The notes beneath the pieces were generated by a model. That model did no database searches and had not been told where the DNA came from. It saw only the letters and a program-made list of their open reading frames with translations. Source: Haloglycomyces albus DSM 45210 (GTDB lineage Bacteria > Actinomycetota > Actinomycetes > Mycobacteriales > Micromonosporaceae). From it: DNA of 64,000 bases. The DNA lies in contig NZ_AZUQ01000001.1 of the NCBI RefSeq assembly GCF_000527155.1, positions 62,001-126,000 on the forward strand, read 5' to 3'. Each line of letters starts with the position of its first letter. The first letter of the stretch is position 1. Positions 25,393-35,093 of this stretch are shown here, in pieces. The position numbers were made by a program, and so were the translations under genes.

Positions 25393-26172
25393 ATGACGTC
25401 AATCGACGCCCGCGACGGCGCACCGGTCTGGCTTGACGTATCCAGCAACGACATCGACGCCTCAGCGGAATTCTATCGGGCCCTGTTCGGCTGGGAGTTC
25501 ATGTCGGCGGGCCCCGAGGCCGGTGGATACGGCATGTTTACCCTGAACAACCAGATTGTCGCCGCGCTCGGCCCCTGTCAGAAGTCCAAGCCGGCCTGGC
25601 AGATCTTCTTTCAGACCAGCGATATCACTGGAACCGTCGACCGGGCGAATCAGGCCGGTGGGGACGTGCGGGCCGAGCCGATGGAGGTGTTCACCGAAGG
25701 TACCTTGGCGGAACTTGCCGACCCGCAGGGTGCGCCGTTCTCACTTTGGCAGGGTCGTGACACCGCCGGTGTCGACGTCATGCACGTGCCGGGCGCGGCC
25801 ACCTACTTCGAGCTGTACACCGGGGACAGTGCCGGAGCCCAGGAGTTCTACCGTTCGGTATTCGACTGGTCGTACTCCGATCACCAGCTTCCACCCGGTA
25901 TCGCGAGCGAGGTTTACACGCACGTGACGGCCCAGGGTGCGGACAACCCGTTCGCCGGAATCTTCCAGCTGCCGTCCGAAATGCTGCCTGCCGGGCCGTA
26001 TTGGCAACCGTATTTCCAAGTTGAGGACGTGGACGCGACCATCGAGATCGCCCGTAACAAGGGCGCTTCGATAATGATGGGGCCGAAGGACATCCCCGAC
26101 GCCGGTCGCATTGCGATCATGCACGATGAACAGACCGCGACGTTCGGGATCCTCGCCCCCGCCCGTCGCTAA
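25393..26172 (+). CDS. VOC-family protein with two glyoxalase-like domains
   Basis: 259 residues made of two vicinal-oxygen-chelate modules. Module 1 covers about residues 10-125 (PVWLDVSSNDIDASAEFYRA, then FGWEF and ADPQGAPFSLWQG). Module 2 covers about 133-257 (TYFELYTGDSAGAQEFYRSV to HDEQTATFGILAP). Actinobacterial relatives are usually annotated as VOC or hydroxylase-like proteins of unknown substrate. The start is supported by GGGAG nine bases upstream. It is monocistronic and lies just outside the accessory region. Confidence 0.88.
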   Translation: MTSIDARDGAPVWLDVSSNDIDASAEFYRALFGWEFMSAGPEAGGYGMFTLNNQIVAALGPCQKSKPAWQIFFQTSDITGTVDRANQAGGDVRAEPMEVFTEGTLAELADPQGAPFSLWQGRDTAGVDVMHVPGAATYFELYTGDSAGAQEFYRSVFDWSYSDHQLPPGIASEVYTHVTAQGADNPFAGIFQLPSEMLPAGPYWQPYFQVEDVDATIEIARNKGASIMMGPKDIPDAGRIAIMHDEQTATFGILAPARR

Positions 26173-26332
26173 GGATCACGTCCGGACACGGTTGGTCGGG
26201 TGGCTCTGCTGCCGGGCCAACCGTCTGTCCGGAGAAATCGCAGCATGGAACCACCGGCATCACGCCGCGAGCATGATCGGGGCCAATAAGCGCTGACGGC
26301 CGTGGTGTCGTGACGCTGTTAATCGCGCGCGG

Positions 26333-26518
26333 TTAGTCGCCGAAGTCGGTGAGTCGGGACTGTCCGTCGGTAACCTCCTTGCCGATGTTCGGGTTGCGAG
26401 CCGCGTTGATCAGTAGCTGGCGCAGATAGAAGTCCAGTGGAACGTTTTCTTGGTCGGCTCGGTGTTCTAGGGTTTCGACCGCCCATTGCGGTACCCCGGC
26501 AATTTTGAGGTCGCTCAT
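26333..26518 (-). CDS. Small ribbon-helix-helix protein (FitA/VapB-type antitoxin-like)
   Basis: 61 residues: MSDLKIAGVPQWAVETLEHR, then ADQENVPLDFYLRQLL, matching a beta strand and two helices of an Arc/MetJ-type DNA-binding fold as in FitA-like antitoxins. No PIN-domain or other toxin frame is adjacent. It starts 48 bp downstream of the MFS gene on the same strand with AGGAG directly before the ATG, so it may be the last gene of that operon. Function unproven. Confidence 0.6.
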   Translation of the reverse strand: MSDLKIAGVPQWAVETLEHRADQENVPLDFYLRQLLINAARNPNIGKEVTDGQSRLTDFGD

Positions 26519-26566
26519 ACTCCTAATTTGATCATGTCTCGCAGTTTTTCGGCAAGCAGTACTGGA

Positions 26567-27808
26567 TTATCGGCGTCGTGCGAGTAGGGGCGCCGATAGA
26601 ACGGCGATGAGGGCCATGGCTCCGCAGAGGGTCGCGAATCCCCATTTCTCGACGATGGGGCCGCTGGCCAGACCGGATATGACGGCCGCAAGACCCATGG
26701 TGAGGTCGGAGAACCCTTGGGTGGAAGGTCGGTCGTCGGGTCCGACGGCGCCGGTGAGACGGGTTGCCGACGCGACGGTCAGCGCAGACCATCCAAACCC
26801 GAGGAGGGCAAGCCCGAGGGTGAGTTGCAGGTGGGCCGACGCCGGTGCCGTGCCGCTGACGCCGCAGGCGAGTATCAAGAGCGTGAGCCCGATGAGCCCC
26901 ACGGTTCGCGATCCCCATCGATCGGTGAGGTGACCGAAAACGGGGGCGAGCGCGTACATTCCTCCGATGTGCATGCCGATGACGATTCCGATGATGCTGA
27001 GGGCGGTTTCGAGGTTGTCTGTTCCGTGTTTTATGTGGATGGAGGTCATGGTCATGACGCCGACCATGGTGAAGTGTGCGACGACGGCCATGAGTACGGC
27101 AGATCGGATGATGGGGTTTTGTCGGGCGAGGTGGAGCCCGTGGGCGATGGATTTTTTGGTGGTGTCGGTTGGGGTGGGTGCTAGGGAGCGGGCGTGGAGG
27201 AGTGGGTCGGGTCGTAGTAGGAGGAGGCTGAGGGTGGCGGCGCTGGCGGCGACGCTTCCGGTGATGACGACGGGTCCGAGGTATTGGGGTCCTCCGAGGT
27301 TGTCGCTCCACCAGCTGTTGGTGAGGGCGGCGAGGCTGGGGCCGAAGACCGATCCGATGGTGACGGTCCATACGACGATGGAGAGGTGGGTGCCGCGTTT
27401 GTGGGGTGGGGCCAGGTCGGCTCCGGCGAAGCGGCCCTGGTGGTTGGCGCAGGAGGCGGCGCCGACGAGGAAGAAGCCGATGACGGCGGTCCCGACGTTG
27501 GTGGTGTGGAGGGCGAGGATGATGAGGAGGGCCCCGACGGTGGCGGTGAGGTAGGCGAAGGCGAGGCCGCCGCGTCGGCCCCAGCGTTCGGTGGCGGCGA
27601 CGGTGGGGATGACGATGAGGGCGGCGCCGGCGACGAATAGGCTTTGTGCGATTCCGGCGAGCGCGGAGGAGCCGGTGAGGTCTTCCATCATGATGGCGCC
27701 GATGGCGATGGTGGTGGAGACGGAGAGGCCGCCCATGGTTTGTAGTGCGCTGAGGGAGGCGAGGCTGCGTTTTTGGATGGCGGTGGTATCGGTTGTTTGG
27801 GTGGTCAC
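26567..27808 (-). CDS. MFS transporter
   Basis: 413-residue major facilitator, about 12 hydrophobic segments. The motif-A-like loop is ATERWGRRGGLAFAY near residue 73, and the second-half equivalent is FGHLTDRWGSRTVGLIG near 275. The substrate is unknown; general exporters of this type are common. Divergent from the FMN-binding protein gene with a 179-bp gap. The first third is strikingly depleted of G at third codon positions, like the GH3 gene, which creates long mirror frames on the other strand. Confidence 0.85.
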   Translation of the reverse strand: MTTQTTDTTAIQKRSLASLSALQTMGGLSVSTTIAIGAIMMEDLTGSSALAGIAQSLFVAGAALIVIPTVAATERWGRRGGLAFAYLTATVGALLIILALHTTNVGTAVIGFFLVGAASCANHQGRFAGADLAPPHKRGTHLSIVVWTVTIGSVFGPSLAALTNSWWSDNLGGPQYLGPVVITGSVAASAATLSLLLLRPDPLLHARSLAPTPTDTTKKSIAHGLHLARQNPIIRSAVLMAVVAHFTMVGVMTMTSIHIKHGTDNLETALSIIGIVIGMHIGGMYALAPVFGHLTDRWGSRTVGLIGLTLLILACGVSGTAPASAHLQLTLGLALLGFGWSALTVASATRLTGAVGPDDRPSTQGFSDLTMGLAAVISGLASGPIVEKWGFATLCGAMALIAVLSAPLLARRR

Positions 27809-27987
27809 CGGGGGCCTTTCTGTGGATGGTTGTTGTGGCCGGTGTGGGGTCCTTTCTGGATTTTGTAATGGGCGTCGTTATTGGGTGATTGGTTTTGAGG
27901 TTGTTGGACGTTGCTTTTTTGTTATGTTTTCCGCAGATTGTCACTGCCATGGTCCGGGACGGAATTGGCGGATGCAACATTTGTGCT

Positions 27988-28584
27988 ATGAGCAATGATT
28001 TTTCCCCCACCGCGCGCACGACCCCTCGGCGGCATTCGGAGCGAATGGGCTATGAGGAACGGGCGGTGCATGAGGTTTTGGACGAGGCGCTGTACTGCAC
28101 GGTGTCGTTTGTGGGTAGTGATGGCACTCCGCAGGTGATTCCCACGTTTCATGGTCGCATTGGGAATCGACTGTATTTTCACGGTTCGACGGGTTCGACC
28201 GTGGGCTTGGCCGATGAGAGCGGCTTCGCGGTGGCGGTCAATGCGACTGTGGTGGACGGTTTGGTTTTCGCTAAGTCATGGCCGAATCATTCGTCCAATT
28301 ATCGAAGTGTGATCGCGCATGGTGTGGCGCGTACGGTCACGGATGCGGACGAGAAGTGGGCGGCGATGCGTGCTTTGATCGACCGGATGGAAGCGGGCCG
28401 TTCGGATGTTACTCGGCCGCCGGATGCCAAGGAGGACGCTCAGGTGCGTTTTCTCTATCTGGATTTGGACGAGGTGGGAGTCAAGGTGAGAGAAGGCCTG
28501 GCGGCTGAGGTGGCCGCTGATGCCACTGTGGACTGTGAGACGGGCATCGCGCCTGTTCGTACCGTGGTCCATCCACGCGAGTGA
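27988..28584 (+). CDS. Pyridoxamine 5'-phosphate oxidase-family FMN-binding protein
   Basis: 198 residues with a split-barrel flavin-binding fold: AVHEVLDEALYCTVSFVGSD, then GTPQVIPTFHGRIGNRLYFH, then HSSNYRSVIAHGVARTV. The family binds FMN or heme and is usually of unknown reaction. I chose the ATG at 27988 (MSNDFS); the longer frame adds a non-homologous hydrophobic stretch and there is no clear ribosome site, so leaderless translation is possible. Followed by a strong terminator at 28607. Confidence 0.88.
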   Translation: MSNDFSPTARTTPRRHSERMGYEERAVHEVLDEALYCTVSFVGSDGTPQVIPTFHGRIGNRLYFHGSTGSTVGLADESGFAVAVNATVVDGLVFAKSWPNHSSNYRSVIAHGVARTVTDADEKWAAMRALIDRMEAGRSDVTRPPDAKEDAQVRFLYLDLDEVGVKVREGLAAEVAADATVDCETGIAPVRTVVHPRE

Positions 28585-28606
28585 AACGGTCGTAGTTCAA
28601 TTCCTA

Positions 28607-28635
28607 GGGCCCACCGTCATTTCGACGGTGGGCCC
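28607..28635 (+). terminator. Terminator of the FMN-binding protein gene
   Basis: GGGCCCACCGTC pairs with GACGGTGGGCCC (12 bp, 5-base loop), followed by TTTTT. A textbook intrinsic terminator. Confidence 0.95.
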
Positions 28636-28654
28636 TTTTTCTGTCTTCAGTCGC

Positions 28655-28719
28655 GCAAGAGCATTCCCACGCAAGAGCCTTGCATTTGAGGCACTTTTGC
28701 AAGAGTTTTCGTAAACTTG
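28655..28719. promoter_or_regulatory. GCAAGAG repeats, candidate maltose/starch operator
   Basis: GCAAGAG occurs at 28655, 28671 and 28699. The middle copy forms GCAAG-AGC-CTTGC (28671-28683), a 13-base palindrome, and the last is followed by a facing CTTG at 28716. GCAAG/CTTGC half sites resemble MalR-type operators before actinomycete amylase genes. They lie 85-150 bp before the amylopullulanase start. Confidence 0.5.
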
Positions 28720-28803
28720 TAATTTCATTCATATTATGTTAATTTTTTCCCACAATTTCATGACTGTCACTGTCTTAGGATTTTTCCCGGAGAGGAGTGC
28801 ACG

Positions 28804-31800
28804 ATGCGGCGTATTGGTCGATATACCGCGGGTGCCTTGACTGCAGTGCTTGCCCTCACCGCCTGCAATGAGCCCGATAAAGACGACGACCCTCAAGCGG
28901 AGCCGTCTCCCCTTGGAGACGTGCTGTGGAGTTCCGAGCCCACCGATAGCCAATTGGCACAACTGGCGCAACAGGAAACCCACCCCTCCGAACAGTTCTA
29001 CTTCATTCTGACCGATCGTTTCGCCGACGCTAAGAGCGATAACAACACCGGCGGCATCGACGGTGGAGCGCTGGACCACGGCTACGACCCCACCTCGGAG
29101 CAGTTCTATCACGGCGGCGACCTGGCGGGCGTCGAAGAAAATCTGGACTACATCGAAGGTCTGGGAACGACGGCGCTGTGGTTGACGCCCATTGTGGTCA
29201 ACGCTCCGGTGCAGAGTTCGGAGGAGTGGACCGGAGCCGGGTACCACGGCTACTGGGGCCTCGACTTCCTCCAAGTCGACCCACACCTGGGCACCATGGA
29301 CGAATTGCAGAGCCTCATCGATTCGGCGCACGATCGCGAGATGAAGGTCTACTTCGACATCGTCGTCAACCACACCGCCGACGTCATCGAATACTCCGAC
29401 GGAGATAACAGCTATATCTCCAAAGAGGACTCGCCGTACACCGATTCCTCGGGCCGGCCTTTCGACGACGCGGAGTATGCCGATGGGGACGAGTTCCCCG
29501 ACGTTAATTCCGATTCCTTCCCGCACTCACCGGTCGTCCCGGAAGGGAAGGAGAACCTGAAGAACCCCGAGTGGCTCAATGACGTCACCAATTACCATAA
29601 TCGGGGTGACTCCACCTGGACGGGCGAATCGGTCACGTACGGCGATTTCGTAGGTTTGGATGACGTATGGACCGAACGTCCCGGCGTCGTAGACGGCTGG
29701 GTAGACGTCTACAGCGAGTGGATCTCCTCGTTTGGCATCGACGGATTCCGTATCGACACCGTCAAGCACGCCAACATGGAATTCTGGCCTCGATTCATGT
29801 CGGGCATTTCCGAAGCGGCCGAGACGGCGGGAATCGATTTTTTCAGTTTCGGCGAAGTTTATTCCGGTGACCCTCGGGAAACGAGCCCGTATGTCCGACA
29901 AGGCAAACTCGACGGCGTCCTCGACTTCGGCTTTCAAGCGAACGCGTCATCGTTCGCGCTGGGAACGGATTCAGGGGACGGGTTGGCCGAACTCTACACG
30001 CACGACTCATTGTTCACCGCCCGCGACACCGACGCACGCAACCTGCCGACCTTCCTGTCCAACCACGACATGGGGCGTTTGGGCCTGTCGATTACGTCCG
30101 ACACCCCTGAGCACGAATGGGTGGACCGCTCCGTTCTCGCTCACCAGCTTATGTTCCTCACACGTGGACAACCGGTGGTCTATTACGGAGACGAACAGGG
30201 ATTCGTGGGGCACGGCGGAGATGACGCCTCGCGACAGAGTCTCTTCGCCTCTCAGGTGTCCGAATGGGACAACCTTCCCTTGATCGGCACCGACTCCACC
30301 CATGCGCAAGACAATTACGACACCACGCACCCGTTGTACGAGGCCATTGCCGAACTGGGACAGCTGCGCGGCGATCATCCCGCACTGTCGGACGGAATAC
30401 AGGTCACCCGCAGCGCGGGAGACGGCGTCTTCGCCTTCTCCCGCTTCGATCCTTCCAGCGGACGCGAGTATCTGGTGGTGTCGTCCAATGCCTCCAGCAG
30501 TAAGACCCTGACGCTGGAGACCGACTCCGAGTCCTTTGAGGCTATATACGGTTCGGCCGACATATCCATGGACGGAACCAACGCCACCGTCACACTCGAC
30601 GGACGCGATTCGGTCGTACTTCGCGCAGAAGGGACAACGAATACCGAAGGTGATCCGACCATCCAGCTCGATCTCGCCGAGGAATCCGCCTCCATAGCGC
30701 ACATCGACGCCGACGCCGGAGGAGATCGTCTGACCAAGGTCGCCTACGCCGCCACGGTCGACGGAGAGAACTGGTTCTACCTCGGTACCGCACCCGGTCC
30801 TCAGGAGGCCATCGCCTTCGATCTCAACGGCCTTAGCGGAGGCACCGAACTCACGGTCAAGGGCGTCGCGGTCAATCGCCACGGTGACACCGCCTCCAAT
30901 CAGGCGACCACGATCGTTGCCACCCCCGATCAACCGGGCGACTCCCCCGGTCATGCCACCGTTCACTTCAACGGGGACGCCGAGAAGTGGGGACTGTACG
31001 TCTGGGGCGATGTGGCGGACGAATCCTCACGCTCATGGCCCGACAGTATTCCCTTCAACGCCGAGACCGACTGGGGTTCCTTCGCCACCGTCCACTTGGC
31101 ACCCGACGCGAGCAATGTGGGATTCCTCGTCATCGACGAGAACGGCAACAAACTCGTGGAATCCGACCGTGAATTCAATCCGTCGGAGAACAATGAAATC
31201 TGGTTGTTCGACGACAGTGAAGAGGTGGCCACCTCGCCTCCGAGCGACTGGACGGTTCCAGGAGAGGACGATCCCAACACCGCCGTCCTGCACTATCAGC
31301 GCGACGACGGGGATTACGACGGCTGGGAAGCCCACGTCTGGACGGGAGCGGCCAACCCGACCGAATGGGACGACGGAATAGCTCCCACCACGGTGGACCG
31401 TTTTGGAGCCGTCTTCGAAATCCCGCTGGCCGACGGTGCCGACGGTCTCTCCTACATTCTGCATCGCGGCGATGAGAAAGACCTTCCCGACGACCAGTAC
31501 CTCGACTTCAGCGAATACGGAACCGAGGTGTGGCTGACGGAATCGACGCCCGGGTATCTCTACCCTGGTAGCGGCAGTGCCGGCGACAGTTCAAACGAAC
31601 TTGATCTGACGCAGCAACGCGCGTACTGGCTCGACGACACCACGGTGGCACTACCGGACCGCGAGACGGACGGGAAGGTGTATCGGCTGCATTCCAGTAC
31701 GGACGGCACCATGTCGGCGTCCGACGGCAGCGTGGAGGGAGCCGAAGAGTCGCACGAGATGGTCGCCCTGGGCGGAATGCCGGAACGACTCCGGCAGCGC

Positions 31801-34158
31801 TTCCCACATTTGTGGGATTACCAGGTCTTCCAAGTGGAGGCCGATGCCCGAGCACTCGCCCGGACGCAATTGGCCGTCACCGAAGAACGACACGACGGCG
31901 ACGTTCTCAACGCCACCGGCATCCAGATCGCCGGGCTGCTCGACGACCTCTATGCCGAATCGGCCGCCGCGACCGAGCTGGGGGTGACTTGGACGAACAA
32001 GAAACCCACGCTGTCGGTATGGGCCCCAACGGCCCGCGAGGTCGAACTGGAGCTGTACGACACTCCGGAAGCCGAACCCACCATCCACGCCATGGATTAC
32101 GACTCCGACAGTGGAGTGTGGAGTGTGAACGGTAAGAAGTCCTGGGACCGCTCGTACTACCGGTTCCGAGTCGACGTGTGGCAGCCCGCCATCGGAGATT
32201 TCGACACCGCGTCGGTCACCGACCCGTATGCCGTGTCCCTGGCGACCGACTCCACACACAGTCAGATCGTCAACCTGGACGACGCGGATCTGAAGCCCGA
32301 CGGCTGGGACGAATACGACAAACCCGACGCCGTCGATCTGACGGCGACCCACGTTTGGGAGGTACAGGTTCGAGACTTCTCCATCGCCGACGCTTCCGTC
32401 GACGAGGAACTGCGGGGAACCTACCTGGCGTTCACCCAGGACGACTCCACCTCGGTACAGCACCTCAAGGAACTCGCCGAAGCGGGCCTGACCCACGTAC
32501 ATCTACAGCCCACCTTCGACATCGCCACTATTCCGGAAGGCGAATCCTCGACTGTTGACTGCGATTTGGAACAGTTCGCCGCCGATTCGCCGCAGCAGCA
32601 GGAATGCGTCGGCGACGTACGCGGCGACGATGCCTACAACTGGGGCTACGATCCCTATCATTTCAACGCGGTGGAAGGCTCCTACGCCACCGATCCGCAA
32701 GGTACACAACGTATCTTGGAGTACCGGCGGATGGTCAAAGCGCTGAACGATCTCGGCCTGCGGGTGGCGGTTGACGTGGTGTACAACCACACCAGCGCTT
32801 CGGGCACCGACGCCACGTCGGTATTCGACCGCATCGTCCCCGGCTATTACCATCGCCTAGACGAAACCGGCGCAGTCACCACCTCGACCTGCTGTGCCAA
32901 TACCGCACCCGAACACGCGATGTTCGATAAGTTCATTGTGGATTCGGTGACTACCTGGGCGGAAGCCTACCGGGTCGACGCTTTCCGCTTCGACCTGATG
33001 GGGCACCATCCGAAGTCGAACATGCTCGCCGTTAAGGAAGCCGTGGAGGCCGTCGACGACGACATCCTCGTATACGGGGAGGGATGGAACTTCGGCGAAG
33101 TGGCCGACAACGCCCGCTTTGAACAGGCGACCCAACCCAACATGGGCGACACGGGCATCGCCACGTTCAACGACCGTCTGCGTGACGCGGCACGCGGCGG
33201 CGGACCGTTCGACGACGACCCCACCATTCCCGGCTGGGGCAGTGGGATGGACCCCGACTCCTCAGGGCACGCCACCGACCTGGTCAAACTGGGTCTCATT
33301 GGCAATCTCGCCAATTATGAGCTGGTCACCCACGACGGAACGACCGCCCTAGGATCCGAGATTGACTACAACGGTCAGCCCGCCGGTTACGCCGAACAAC
33401 CCGATGAAGTGGTCAATTATGTGGACGCCCACGACAATGAGATCCTCTTCGACGCCTTGGCCTACAAATTGGACGAAACCACCTCGTCGACCGATCGGGC
33501 GCGAGCGCAATTGCTGAACCTCGCCACGACATTGTTCAGTCAAGGGGCAAGCCTGAATACCGCCGGTACGGAGATTCTGCGGTCGAAGTCGCTGGATCGG
33601 GACTCCTATGATTCGGGCGATTGGTTCAACGCCATTCGCTGGAACTGCTGGAACGATGAATCGGTTGACGGTTTCGGCAGCAGCACGAACGGCTTCCCGG
33701 GTGGTCTTCCGCCGGCGTGGACGAGTGAGCACCATTGGGACTATGCCGAGGACACTCTCAATGCGGTGGCGACGCCGGATTGTGACGATATCGCTCTGGC
33801 GCACGGTAAGTATCTGGAGCTGCTGCGGGTGGCGTCGTCGACCGAGGCGTTCAGTTTGGGTGATGCCGAGGAGATCGCCGATCGCATCTCCTTCCCTGAA
33901 TTGGAGGGTACGGATAATCCGGGAGCGATCGCCATGTCCATTGACCTTGACGGTCTGGACGACCGGTTCAATCGAGTCGTGGTGGTGTTCAATAACGACA
34001 CCGGCGACCTGTCGGCTGATCTCGACGGTTGGGGCGGATCGGATTTGGAGCTGCATCCGGCGCTGGCCGATTCGGTGGACGCCGATATGGCGCAGGCGGA
34101 CTTCACCGATGGAGCGGTGACGGTTCCGGGTTTGAACGTGGCGGTGTTCGTCGGTTAG
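28804..34158 (+). CDS. Amylopullulanase lipoprotein: GH13 alpha-amylase fused to pullulanase-type alpha-1,6-glucosidase
   Basis: 1784 residues, surface-anchored (lipobox VLALTAC, acidic linker). Domain 1, about 60-530: GH13 amylase with nucleophile Asp in GFRIDTVKHANMEF (~318), acid Glu in FSFGEVYSG (~350) and LSNHDMGR (~422). Two starch-binding CBM41 modules follow: TVHFNGDAEKWGLYVWGDV near 718 and AVLHYQRDDGDYDGWEAHVW near 825. Domain 2, about 1060-1784: a CBM48-like module (LSVWAPTAREVELELYD), then GH13 pullulanase with YRVDAFRFDLMGHH (~1397), ILVYGEGWNFGE (~1426) and NYVDAHDNEILFDA (~1544). Both active sites look complete. It should cut alpha-1,4 and alpha-1,6 bonds of starch outside the cell. 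GGAGAGGAG supports the start. Confidence 0.95.
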   Translation: MRRIGRYTAGALTAVLALTACNEPDKDDDPQAEPSPLGDVLWSSEPTDSQLAQLAQQETHPSEQFYFILTDRFADAKSDNNTGGIDGGALDHGYDPTSEQFYHGGDLAGVEENLDYIEGLGTTALWLTPIVVNAPVQSSEEWTGAGYHGYWGLDFLQVDPHLGTMDELQSLIDSAHDREMKVYFDIVVNHTADVIEYSDGDNSYISKEDSPYTDSSGRPFDDAEYADGDEFPDVNSDSFPHSPVVPEGKENLKNPEWLNDVTNYHNRGDSTWTGESVTYGDFVGLDDVWTERPGVVDGWVDVYSEWISSFGIDGFRIDTVKHANMEFWPRFMSGISEAAETAGIDFFSFGEVYSGDPRETSPYVRQGKLDGVLDFGFQANASSFALGTDSGDGLAELYTHDSLFTARDTDARNLPTFLSNHDMGRLGLSITSDTPEHEWVDRSVLAHQLMFLTRGQPVVYYGDEQGFVGHGGDDASRQSLFASQVSEWDNLPLIGTDSTHAQDNYDTTHPLYEAIAELGQLRGDHPALSDGIQVTRSAGDGVFAFSRFDPSSGREYLVVSSNASSSKTLTLETDSESFEAIYGSADISMDGTNATVTLDGRDSVVLRAEGTTNTEGDPTIQLDLAEESASIAHIDADAGGDRLTKVAYAATVDGENWFYLGTAPGPQEAIAFDLNGLSGGTELTVKGVAVNRHGDTASNQATTIVATPDQPGDSPGHATVHFNGDAEKWGLYVWGDVADESSRSWPDSIPFNAETDWGSFATVHLAPDASNVGFLVIDENGNKLVESDREFNPSENNEIWLFDDSEEVATSPPSDWTVPGEDDPNTAVLHYQRDDGDYDGWEAHVWTGAANPTEWDDGIAPTTVDRFGAVFEIPLADGADGLSYILHRGDEKDLPDDQYLDFSEYGTEVWLTESTPGYLYPGSGSAGDSSNELDLTQQRAYWLDDTTVALPDRETDGKVYRLHSSTDGTMSASDGSVEGAEESHEMVALGGMPERLRQRFPHLWDYQVFQVEADARALARTQLAVTEERHDGDVLNATGIQIAGLLDDLYAESAAATELGVTWTNKKPTLSVWAPTAREVELELYDTPEAEPTIHAMDYDSDSGVWSVNGKKSWDRSYYRFRVDVWQPAIGDFDTASVTDPYAVSLATDSTHSQIVNLDDADLKPDGWDEYDKPDAVDLTATHVWEVQVRDFSIADASVDEELRGTYLAFTQDDSTSVQHLKELAEAGLTHVHLQPTFDIATIPEGESSTVDCDLEQFAADSPQQQECVGDVRGDDAYNWGYDPYHFNAVEGSYATDPQGTQRILEYRRMVKALNDLGLRVAVDVVYNHTSASGTDATSVFDRIVPGYYHRLDETGAVTTSTCCANTAPEHAMFDKFIVDSVTTWAEAYRVDAFRFDLMGHHPKSNMLAVKEAVEAVDDDILVYGEGWNFGEVADNARFEQATQPNMGDTGIATFNDRLRDAARGGGPFDDDPTIPGWGSGMDPDSSGHATDLVKLGLIGNLANYELVTHDGTTALGSEIDYNGQPAGYAEQPDEVVNYVDAHDNEILFDALAYKLDETTSSTDRARAQLLNLATTLFSQGASLNTAGTEILRSKSLDRDSYDSGDWFNAIRWNCWNDESVDGFGSSTNGFPGGLPPAWTSEHHWDYAEDTLNAVATPDCDDIALAHGKYLELLRVASSTEAFSLGDAEEIADRISFPELEGTDNPGAIAMSIDLDGLDDRFNRVVVVFNNDTGDLSADLDGWGGSDLELHPALADSVDADMAQADFTDGAVTVPGLNVAVFVG

Positions 34159-34168
34159 TCGAGCACGT

Positions 34169-34999
34169 TTACGGTGACGAGGGAGAGCCTGCCTGGCGGG
34201 TTTCTCCCTCGTTTTCTTGTTTTTCCATCCGCACGACCGCGTTCAGGCCGCCGATGGCCAGTGCGCCGAGTACCAGTCCGAAGAACATGTGGAACGGCCA
34301 GGAGGTGTCGCTGTCGGGTCGGCTTTCGACGGCGAGACTCATGTCGGCGGTGGCCCAGGTCAGCGAGTGCCGTACGAAGGTCAGGAAGTCGCGGTTCTCC
34401 CAGTGATCGAAGGCCGAGCCGAGGGTCGTCACCATCGTGGTGGATTGATCGTCGAGACCGGCGACGGGACGGGATTCGTGTGAGTTTCCGGCCGTGATGA
34501 GGGTCTGATGGGTCGTTTCGGGGTCGTCGTCGTTCAGTTTGAGGTAGTCGGGTGGGGCTTTGAGTTCCATCTCCGATTCGGTGTCGAAGAAGTCCTCCGC
34601 CACGCCGGTGATGGACATGGTGGCGTTGTGGTTGCCGAACTGGTCGTTGGGTTCGATGTCGATACCCGGGTAACCGTTGTCGGTCGCGGCGACCACGAGG
34701 AGGGAACCGCCTCCCTCCGCATAGGCGGTGAGTTCGTCCCAGTGGCCGGGCGACAGATCCGGGGTGTCGAAGGCGATGACGGCATTGAAGTGGTGCAGCG
34801 TTTCGCCGGACGTTTCGACCGAGAAGCCCCAACGGCGTCCTTCCATTTCCAGGCGTTGCTGTGCGTAGGCGTGCAGGGAACCGGTCTCGGGATCGTCGCC
34901 GTTGAGGAGGAGGACGGACGGCTGCTCCCGGGCCTGGGCCGGGACGGCGGGTGCGGCGAGCGCCACGGTCATGATCAGGAGGAGGAACAGTCGCGCCAT
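34169..34999 (-). CDS. Secreted, membrane-anchored ThuA-like protein
   Basis: 276 residues: signal peptide MARLFLLLIMTVALAAPAVP, an extracytoplasmic domain, then one C-terminal membrane helix (MFFGLVLGALAIGGLNAVV) and a short basic tail, so a type I membrane protein. The domain begins PSVLLLNGDDPETGSLHAYA and includes FNAVIAFDTPDLSPGHWDEL and YAEGGGSLLVVAAT, which looks like the class-I-amidotransferase-like fold of ThuA/DUF4350 proteins. No catalytic triad is evident. Convergent with the amylopullulanase gene (10-bp gap), and followed upstream by the ABC exporter on the same strand. Function unknown. Confidence 0.75.
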   Translation of the reverse strand: MARLFLLLIMTVALAAPAVPAQAREQPSVLLLNGDDPETGSLHAYAQQRLEMEGRRWGFSVETSGETLHHFNAVIAFDTPDLSPGHWDELTAYAEGGGSLLVVAATDNGYPGIDIEPNDQFGNHNATMSITGVAEDFFDTESEMELKAPPDYLKLNDDDPETTHQTLITAGNSHESRPVAGLDDQSTTMVTTLGSAFDHWENRDFLTFVRHSLTWATADMSLAVESRPDSDTSWPFHMFFGLVLGALAIGGLNAVVRMEKQENEGETRQAGSPSSP

Positions 35000-35093
35000 G
35001 GCCTTAGGTTAGCAGTGGTCGGCTGGGGCGGTGTGTCCCTGCCGGAGGCGACGCCGGTGGTTGTCGGTGTTGGGGATCGCCTCCGGGTCGGGT

